A DNA stretch of 8,380 nt from DALYJJ01 sp031969915 (GTDB lineage: Bacteria; Acidobacteriota; Terriglobia; Bryobacterales; Bryobacteraceae): the NCBI GenBank assembly GCA_031969915.1, contig DALYJJ010000211.1:1-8380 (forward strand). Reading direction: 5' to 3'. Below, in pieces: positions 1 to 5,312 of this stretch (the first letter of the stretch is position 1; each line of letters opens with the position of its first letter). The position numbers were made by a program, and so were the translations under genes. The notes beneath the pieces were generated by a model, which was not told where the DNA came from, searched no databases, and was given only the letters and a program-made list of their open reading frames with translations.

Positions 1-214
1 GGCCTCGGGACGTACGGCGTGGGATGGAGACGCGGGGCAGGGGAGCCATGCTGAGGGGTGCCGCGGACGCTGTGGGCCGAACGCCGGCTGGCGCCTATGA
101 GGCCGTGGGTGAATCTGGCCGGGACGCGTATGGTGGAACCACGGAGGGGAGTCTTCGCCGCCTGGTGGGGAGCCCGAGAAGGATAGTCGTCGGTCTTTTT
201 CTGGCGACCCTCGG
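1..214. other. Unassigned GC-rich stretch upstream of the IS110 remnant
   Basis: I see no gene here that I can support. A + strand frame opening at 24 gives an Arg/Gly-rich peptide with no recognisable motif and overlaps the transposase remnant in another frame. In the frame of the transposase remnant there are stop codons at 98-100 and 110-112. The stretch lies immediately 5' of a transposase N-terminal motif, so it could be the left end of the decayed insertion sequence or unrelated flanking DNA. No terminal inverted repeats are visible; IS110 elements usually lack them, so this does not decide the matter. Confidence 0.4.
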
Positions 215-637
215 CTGGACGTGCACAAAGATCAGACACCGCCGCCGCGCCAGATTCAAGAACTTCGCGATCTGACGCGCTACCGGGTGAAACTCAAGGG
301 TGAGTACAACCGCATCCACAACCGCATTGCGCGTCTGCTGGAAGACGCGCATCTGAAGCTGGGCTCAGCGGCCACCGACACTTGTGGCGTTACGGGTCGC
401 AAGATCATGCGTGCCTCACTTGCGGGCGAGCAGAGGCCGGAGTGGCTGGCGGACAAGGCGATGAGCACGCTGCGTGCGAAGAAAGATCAGTTACGCCTGG
501 TCCTGCAAGGGGATTTCGATGAGCATCGTCGCTTCCTGCTGAAGGAACTGCTGGACGCCCTCGAGCTCGTAAGCCACTTTTTCCGAGGATGCCATTTATG
601 GCCACAGATGAATTGGGTTGTCAAGTATGACGGATGA
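215..637 (+). pseudogene. IS110-family transposase remnant, internally deleted and truncated
   Basis: The frame reads LDVHKD at 215-232, which matches the N-terminal motif of IS110-family DEDD transposases (GLDVHK, carrying the first catalytic Asp). About three codons later comes PPPRQIQELRDLTRYR, which normally lies after the DEDD domain. The rest matches the linker of IS110 proteins: a coiled-coil-like stretch, LLEDAHLKLGSAATD, a GVTGRKIM block, and DEHRRFLLKELLDALEL. Homology stops near base 570; the last roughly 20 codons are read through flanking repeat DNA to the TGA at 635-637. The usable frame starts at GTG 221. Roughly 90 N-terminal residues with the other acidic catalytic residues are missing, as is the C-terminal Transposase_20 domain with its catalytic Ser. 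The product cannot be an active recombinase. The family call is made from recalled motifs and is fairly firm; the deletion size is inferred from typical family lengths. Confidence 0.85.
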
Positions 638-685
638 TGAAGAAGGAGTTATGGCCGCGGATGAACTGGGACTAACACGGATGAC
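596..685. repeat. Degenerate short dispersed-type repeat, two clear units plus a partial one
   Basis: Two 22-bp units, at 596-617 and 649-670, differ at three positions (604, 606 and 613 of the first copy) and share the core ATGGCC-C-GATGAA-TGGG. A weaker partial unit (CTAACACGGATGAC) follows at about 672-685. Read on the minus strand, the block has the flavour of CATCCGTGTT...TTCATCCGCGGCCATAA. I recall similar strings scattered between genes in many soil-bacterial genomes, but I cannot verify that here. The block abuts the 3' breakpoint of the transposase remnant and supplies its spurious C-terminal codons. Confidence 0.55.
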
Positions 686-1109
686 TTGGTGGGGGCGCAC
701 GAGGCGTTTCCATTCTACTCTTTTCTCTTGGAGGTGATGTAAGTTGATGAGGAGGCAGACGGACTTGCCGGAGGCTCGGAAGAAGACGAATCGTTCGTAG
801 ATTCTTCGAGGAATCCGGCGCTCAGGCTGTGGGAGACCTCGAATACTGCGGATAGGATTTGCTGTGTCCGTGGTGCGTCGGTGCGCGGAATGGTATCCGT
901 TCTTCCGGGGGCGGGTTTGGTGGACGCATGTAAGCGCTTGCGAGAAGAAGGCTCATTTCGCGCTGAATTTTGCTTGACTTACTATGCCAATCAGCGACAG
1001 AATCGAACCGAACAAGATAATAACACCTGAAACGGTGAAAAATCGAAAGTCGTTCGAGGGCTGCTTTCTTGGCAAGAGGTGTGAAGGGCGACGAGTAACA
1101 GGTGCTCAT
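686..1109. other. Intergenic region with an AT-rich island before the operon
   Basis: No gene is supported here. A 17-codon frame (747-800) and a minus-strand frame (822-1109) look random. Bases 961-1050 are much richer in A/T than their surroundings: 36 of 90 bases are G or C. They contain TTGACT at 974-979 and GATAAT at 1016-1021, but these are 36 bases apart and cannot be one sigma-70 promoter. The operon promoter is probably in this island, but I cannot place it. A weak hairpin at 800-815 (GATTC/GAATC arms) has no T-tract. Confidence 0.4.
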
Positions 1110-1829
1110 ATGCGGATAAATCGACTCTTATTGGCGAGTTATTTGTTGTCAGGCGGGACGGCGAGCTGGCTACAGGGGCAGGGGCTGGCGCGGGCGGGGG
1201 AGGCAAGCGGGGTCGTGGAGACCGAGGGCGGCACGCCCATTGTGCACGCGCTGGTGTTTCTGAAGCCGACCAGTGCCGCACCTGGGGAGTACCGGCAGTC
1301 GTATTTCGCGAGGAGCAGCGCAGAGGGTCGTTTCACGATTGCGTCGCCAGAGGTGGGCGAGTACCACATCTGTGTGGACCCGCAGGAAGAAGATCTGGTG
1401 AGCCCTTGTATCTGGCCGAGGACGCGGCAGGTGTTGCGACTGGCGGCGGGGCAGAGCGTGAAGAATCTACGGGTGGTGCTGGAGAAGGGTAAGGTCTTCC
1501 GGTTCCGGGTGGACGATCCGGAGAAGCTATTGCCGTCGGCGTTACGGCCGGAGGCGAAGGGGCAGGTACTGGTGGGGTTGGACGTGGGAAGCGGGTTCGT
1601 GATGCCCGCGCGGGAGTACTCGGTGGATTTGCGGGGCAGAGACTACCGGGTGACGGTGCTGGGGGGCGAGTTGGTGAGGCCGGTGATCCAGGGGTTCGGG
1701 CTGCGGGTGCTGAGCGAGAGAGCGGAGCCGCTGCGGGCGAGCGACTTGACGGAGGAGCGGGTGCAGAAGGGCCAGGCGGCGCGGCAACTGAGATTTGTCG
1801 TGATCGGCAACCAAGGGCAGAGCCGTTAG
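1110..1829 (+). CDS. Secreted protein with carboxypeptidase regulatory-like (transthyretin-like) domain
   Basis: The product is 239 residues. Start ATG 1110 is chosen because it follows AGGTG at 1100-1104 and begins a signal peptide: MRINR, a hydrophobic segment, and a likely cut after residue 29 (GLARA/GEASG). The frame stays open upstream to an ATG at 984, but that extension has no ribosome-binding site and would bury the signal sequence. Residues about 33-90 fit the CarboxypepD_reg/CNA-B-like beta sandwich: SGVVETEGGTPIVHALVFLK, then AEGRFTIASPEVGEYHICVD. The only two cysteines, at 88 and 100, could form a disulfide after export. Residues about 110-215 look like further beta structure with no recognised domain. 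It is the first gene of a four-gene operon, 13 nt before the BACON gene. No catalytic residues are visible; the role is probably structural or ligand-binding, which is inference. Confidence 0.8.
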   Translation: MRINRLLLASYLLSGGTASWLQGQGLARAGEASGVVETEGGTPIVHALVFLKPTSAAPGEYRQSYFARSSAEGRFTIASPEVGEYHICVDPQEEDLVSPCIWPRTRQVLRLAAGQSVKNLRVVLEKGKVFRFRVDDPEKLLPSALRPEAKGQVLVGLDVGSGFVMPAREYSVDLRGRDYRVTVLGGELVRPVIQGFGLRVLSERAEPLRASDLTEERVQKGQAARQLRFVVIGNQGQSR

Positions 1830-1835
1830 GGGAGG
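1829..1835 (+). promoter_or_regulatory. Ribosome-binding site deciding the start of the BACON gene
   Basis: GGGGAGG ends one base before an ATG at 1837 but seven bases before the in-frame ATG at 1843. Normal Shine-Dalgarno spacing therefore favours 1843. The site overlaps the last base of the upstream stop codon, which fits reinitiation by ribosomes finishing the first gene. Confidence 0.75.
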
Positions 1836-1842
1836 TATGGAG

Positions 1843-4800
1843 ATGCGATCGAGGCTCGTGGCGGTGATGGCGCTGGCGGCGACGGCTGCGGCGCAGGCTC
1901 CCTTGCGGAGGGAATACATCTACCTGAATGGGAGAGTGGTGGCGATCCAGGAGCCTTTGGGCGTTACGGTGACGTGCACGCCTGGGAATGCGATTGGACC
2001 GAGCGAGAGCGCCACGTGCACGGCAGCGGTGAGTGGAACGACGAACACGGCGGTGACGTGGAGCATCGACCGGCCGGTGGGCTACGGGACGATGACGAGC
2101 CAGGGAGTGTATACGGCACCGACAAATGTGACCAGGCCGTCGGCGACCGTGAAGGCAGTCCTACAGGCTGATGCGACGATCAGCAGCACCGCTACGATCA
2201 CAACGAAGGCCTTATTCACGCCGGCGAATCCCACGGTGGGATATGGGCCCCAAGCGGGCAGAACAGTCGAGGTGACGAAGAACAGCCCCTGGACCGCCGT
2301 TTCGAATGCCACTTGGATCACGATCACTGGCGGCGGCAGCGGAACAGCGCCCGGGGTTGTGACGTACGACGTGGCAGGGAACGCGGGGGCGGGGACCCGA
2401 ACGGGAACGATGTCGATTGGTGGGGGCACATACACGGTGACGCAGAGTGGGTCAGGAACGACGGCTCTGGCGCCGACGTCGGCGGCTGTGGGGGCAGCGG
2501 GAGTAAGCAACCAGACGATCGCGGTGACGAGCGGCGGGTATTGGCAGGCGGTAGTAGCGCCCAGCGGAGGCGGATGGGTCACGGCGAGCCCGGCGAGCGG
2601 CACAGGGAATGGGACGGTGACGTATTCGGTGGCAGCCAATGGGGGTAACGCGAGGACGGCGGCCATTACGATCGGCAACGCGAGCTTTGACATATCGCAG
2701 AGCGGTTGCAGCATCGCTGCCAGTACGGCGCCGGCGAGTTTCGGCGGGCCAGGCGGGACGGGGACCTTGACGGTCACTTCGGGATGCGCGACTTGGACGG
2801 CAACTACCGCGGACGGCTGGATCAGCTTGCAGAGTCCGGTGAGCGGCAGTGGAAACGGGACGGTGAGTTTCAGCGTGGCGCCCAATCCAGCCGGGGCGCG
2901 GGCGGGATCGATCAGCGTGGGTGGGGTGGCGGTGACGGTGAGCCAAGCGGCAGGAGTGGCGCCGACGGTGGCGGCGAGTTGCGGGGCGACGGCGATGGGG
3001 CCGGGCGAAGCGCGGGTATGTTCAGCGACGGTGACGCCGAGCGCGCCGATAACGTGGTCGCTGGTCAACCCGGCGGGTTTTGGAACCGTTAATGCTTCGA
3101 CGGGAGAATACACGGCGCCGGCGAGCGTTGGCTCGGTGACGGCGGTTACAGTGCGGGCAACATCGCAGACAACCCCCGCGGGGACGGGCGATGCGGCGAT
3201 CACGGTGAAGCCGCTCCTGATTCCGGCGAGCGAGAGCCTGAACAGCGCGCTGCAGGATCGGACGATCGAGGTTACGCGGAATGGGAGTTGGACGGCGGCA
3301 GCGAACAACGGCTGGATCTCGGTGGTATCGGGTCCGAGCGGCAGCGGGCCGGGAACGGTGACGTACCGGGTGCAGGCGAATCCGGATGTGGGTTCGAGAA
3401 ACGGCAGCCTGACGGTGGCGGGGGCCGCCTTCGCCGTGACGCAAAGCGGCGGGGGGACAGCGACTTTGAGCCCAGCGGGGAACTCGGTGCCGGCGGGGGG
3501 AGGAAGTTACAGCGTCTCGGTGACCTCGGGCGGCGCCTGGGTGGTGACGGGAGTGCCGGCCTGGATCACCGGCGTGACCCCGATGAGCGGCTTTGGCAAT
3601 GGAACGGTGAACTACACGGTGACGGGAAACGGAACGGCGGCGCCGCGCTCGGCGACGCTGCAGATCGGAAACCGTGATTTTGCGGTGACACAAGCGGCCT
3701 GCGCGACCAGTATGACGCCGCTCGCGGCAGACTTTGGAGCGAGCGGCGGGGCGGGAAGTGTGACGGTCGTATCGGGGTGCACGGCGTGGACGGCGACGGC
3801 GCCGTCATGGATCGCGATTACGAACGGGTCCGGTGGAGCCACGGCAGGACAAACCGTGAATTACACGGTGAGTGGAAACGCGGGCGCGGTGCGGGCTGGC
3901 GCCATCGTTGTAAACGAGGCGAGCCATACCGTGAACCAGGCGGGGTGCACTCCCACGTTAGCCCCTGTCGCGGCCACCCATCTGGGATCCGGGGGCATAG
4001 GGTCCTTTGCGATTAGCGGCGGTTGCGCGATTTCGGCGCCGACGGTGAGCGAGGCCTGGATTACCATAACTGGCTCGACACAGACGGCGGTGAGTTACTC
4101 AGTGGCGTCTAACCCAGGAGCTACGGACCGGTACGGATCGATTTGGGTGAACGGTGCGGAGTTCCGGATCACGCAATTGGTGACGGAGACGATTGAGATT
4201 GTCCCGGCGCAGGTGACGCTGTACCCGGAAGGGCGGCAGACGTTCGAGTTGCGAAAGACGCGGCTGGGGGTAGTGACGAATGTGACGGGCGAGGGGTCGT
4301 GGAGCCTTTCTCCGGCAGTGGGCACGATGCCTTCGGCGGGTTACTACTGGGCTCCCTCCGCGGGAGGCTTCACAGAGGGACAGCAAGTGGTGATCACGGC
4401 ATCCTACGGGGGCCAGCAGGTAGCGGGGCAAGTGACGCTCCGGTATCCGCCGGGGACATCTGGAGCACAGGTGTACCCGGTGGGCCAGACGGGGATGACG
4501 GGTTTCTTCATGCTCCGCATGCCAAAACCGCCGGGCGCGTATCCGGACCGCCGGCAATGGCTGGCTTTTCACGCGGCGACTCCGGACGGAGTGACGGACT
4601 GTTACTTCGACATCAGCCTGTCGGGCTCGCCCTCGGCGACGCTAGCGGGGGCTTCGTTGTGGGTGTTTCCACAAATCACGAGAAGCACGGTACCGCCGGT
4701 GTACGGCAACGCGAACGCGCGGTGCGCCGTGGACACGGTGACCTCGTTCTTCTACGGCCCGCCGAACGGCAACTACTGGGACATTGAGCTTCCGGTGAAG

Positions 4801-4908
4801 TTCCTGCCGGCATTTGCGGGGACCAAGACGGTATGGCACCGGAGTTGGACGGAGATGGGACCGATACCGGACTGGGTAACGAAGGGTACGTGGACTGTAG
4901 GGCAGTGA
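1843..4908 (+). CDS. Large secreted Ig-like/BACON repeat protein
   Basis: The product is 1021 residues from ATG 1843; ATG 1837 would add two residues but sits too close to the ribosome-binding site. A signal peptide covers residues 1-19 (MRSRLVAVMALAATAAAQA). The mature N-terminus is PLRREYIYLNGRVVAIQEP, which resembles the closing motif of RHS proteins. Domains in order: Ig-like 41-121; BACON 125-201, 208-286 and 289-369; Ig-like 374-455; BACON 459-535, 539-617, 620-700 and 702-779; Ig-like 782-866; C-terminal domain 868-1021 ending near AFAGTKTVW and GTWTVGQ. BACON units carry a W-I/V core, an SGxGxGTVxYxV strand and a closing VTQSG or similar. BACON domains occur in secreted or surface proteins and are thought to bind carbohydrate or mucin; which ligand is bound here is unknown. 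There are 12 cysteines, falling as pairs within single domains. No hydrolase domain or membrane anchor is visible. It lies 11 nt before the next gene. Confidence 0.87.
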   Translation: MRSRLVAVMALAATAAAQAPLRREYIYLNGRVVAIQEPLGVTVTCTPGNAIGPSESATCTAAVSGTTNTAVTWSIDRPVGYGTMTSQGVYTAPTNVTRPSATVKAVLQADATISSTATITTKALFTPANPTVGYGPQAGRTVEVTKNSPWTAVSNATWITITGGGSGTAPGVVTYDVAGNAGAGTRTGTMSIGGGTYTVTQSGSGTTALAPTSAAVGAAGVSNQTIAVTSGGYWQAVVAPSGGGWVTASPASGTGNGTVTYSVAANGGNARTAAITIGNASFDISQSGCSIAASTAPASFGGPGGTGTLTVTSGCATWTATTADGWISLQSPVSGSGNGTVSFSVAPNPAGARAGSISVGGVAVTVSQAAGVAPTVAASCGATAMGPGEARVCSATVTPSAPITWSLVNPAGFGTVNASTGEYTAPASVGSVTAVTVRATSQTTPAGTGDAAITVKPLLIPASESLNSALQDRTIEVTRNGSWTAAANNGWISVVSGPSGSGPGTVTYRVQANPDVGSRNGSLTVAGAAFAVTQSGGGTATLSPAGNSVPAGGGSYSVSVTSGGAWVVTGVPAWITGVTPMSGFGNGTVNYTVTGNGTAAPRSATLQIGNRDFAVTQAACATSMTPLAADFGASGGAGSVTVVSGCTAWTATAPSWIAITNGSGGATAGQTVNYTVSGNAGAVRAGAIVVNEASHTVNQAGCTPTLAPVAATHLGSGGIGSFAISGGCAISAPTVSEAWITITGSTQTAVSYSVASNPGATDRYGSIWVNGAEFRITQLVTETIEIVPAQVTLYPEGRQTFELRKTRLGVVTNVTGEGSWSLSPAVGTMPSAGYYWAPSAGGFTEGQQVVITASYGGQQVAGQVTLRYPPGTSGAQVYPVGQTGMTGFFMLRMPKPPGAYPDRRQWLAFHAATPDGVTDCYFDISLSGSPSATLAGASLWVFPQITRSTVPPVYGNANARCAVDTVTSFFYGPPNGNYWDIELPVKFLPAFAGTKTVWHRSWTEMGPIPDWVTKGTWTVGQ
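1963..4179 (+). repeat. Protein-coding repeat array: duplicated Ig-BACON-BACON-BACON module plus an extra BACON
   Basis: The Ig-like domain and three BACON domains at 1963-2949 correspond one-to-one, in order and at nearly constant offset (about 330 codons), with those at 2962-3942. A seventh BACON (3946-4179) follows. The third unit of each module, and the extra unit, are the Cys-containing subtype. DNA identity has decayed, but short stretches encoding the SGxGxGTV strand remain alike: a GAGCGG hexamer followed within about 20 bases by ACGGTGA. This indicates an old segmental duplication followed by gain of one unit. Confidence 0.7.
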
Positions 4909-4919
4909 GGAGAGGCACG

Positions 4920-5312
4920 ATGAACTACCTGATACGGGCATGGGCAGCGGCGGGACTGATGGGAGCGATGGTGGCGCAAGGGCAGCCGCCGACGGACTCG
5001 ATTGAAGTGCTACAGCCGCGGGAGAGGATCGAGATCGTGGTGGTGGTTTTGACGCCGGACGGGTTTCAGCCGAGCCGGGTGGTGCGGAAGGCGGGGCCGT
5101 TTCTGCTTGCCCTGGAGAACCGGTCGGGGTTGCGGGAGAACCTGGATTTGCGGCTGGAGACGGATGGGGCGAGCAAGCAGGAGTTGAGGCGGCTGCCGAT
5201 CGATCTGCGGCGGCCGGAGCGGGGCGATGTGTTGCGGCTGCCGGCGGGCAAGTACACGCTGCGCGCGCTAGGCAAGGGGCGATATGTGTTGAATCTGGAG
5301 GTGCGGCCGTGA
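4920..5312 (+). CDS. Small secreted beta-sandwich protein, cupredoxin-like but without metal ligands
   Basis: The product is 130 residues. ATG 4920 is preceded by AGGAGAGG at 4908-4915 and starts a signal sequence (MNYLIR plus a hydrophobic run to about residue 20, MVAQG). The frame is open upstream to 4833, but that part overlaps the BACON gene and is rejected. The mature part reads IEIVVVVLTPDGFQPSRVVR, then AGPFLLALENRSGL, and ends GDVLRLPAGKYTLRALGKGRYVLNLEV. This is the strand pattern of small cupredoxin/EfeO-type domains (xxGFxPxxV, AGPFxLxxxN, LPAGxYxL). There is no His and no Cys in the whole protein, so a copper site is ruled out. The gene lies 11 nt after the BACON gene and its TGA overlaps the start of the RHS gene. 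Function unknown; co-production suggests a structural or accessory partner of the neighbouring exported proteins. Confidence 0.75.
   Translation: MNYLIRAWAAAGLMGAMVAQGQPPTDSIEVLQPRERIEIVVVVLTPDGFQPSRVVRKAGPFLLALENRSGLRENLDLRLETDGASKQELRRLPIDLRRPERGDVLRLPAGKYTLRALGKGRYVLNLEVRP
5297..5302 (+). promoter_or_regulatory. Ribosome-binding site for the RHS gene GTG start
   Basis: GGAGGT lies inside the end of the preceding gene, with a 6-base gap to the GTG at 5309. It supports GTG 5309 over the ATG codons at 5327 and 5330, which would remove the basic start of the signal peptide. Confidence 0.75.

Noticed and set aside
1..60. Faint resemblance of GACGTACGGCGTGGGA to sequence next to group II intron reading frames
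   Set aside because: The match is too short, and no domain V/VI structure or reverse transcriptase is present.
24..275. Forward frame of 83 codons at the left edge
   Set aside because: Arg/Gly-rich, no recognisable motif, no good ribosome-binding site, and it overlaps the transposase remnant in another frame.
747..800. 17-codon frame MRRQTDLPEARKKTNRS
   Set aside because: Ribosome-binding site too far away (GGAGG at 730-734), no recognisable family, length expected by chance.
800..815. Small inverted repeat GATTC...GAATC as a terminator
   Set aside because: Five-base arms plus a wobble pair and no T-tract; no gene ends just before it.
974..1021. TTGACT plus GATAAT as a sigma-70 promoter
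   Set aside because: The spacer is 36 bases, about twice the usable length, and no matching partner box is at correct spacing for either.
984..1109. 42-codon N-terminal extension of the first operon gene
   Set aside because: It would precede and mask the signal peptide, has no ribosome-binding site and lies in AT-rich intergenic sequence.
2082..3308. Long minus-strand frame (408 codons) opposite the BACON gene
   Set aside because: It mirrors the repeat composition of the real gene (Ala/Val/Pro-rich) and exists because G-ending codons avoid antisense stops.
1963..4179. Repeat array as CRISPR or non-coding satellite
   Set aside because: The periodicity is in the protein (about 80-residue domains), the frame is open throughout and the DNA copies are diverged.
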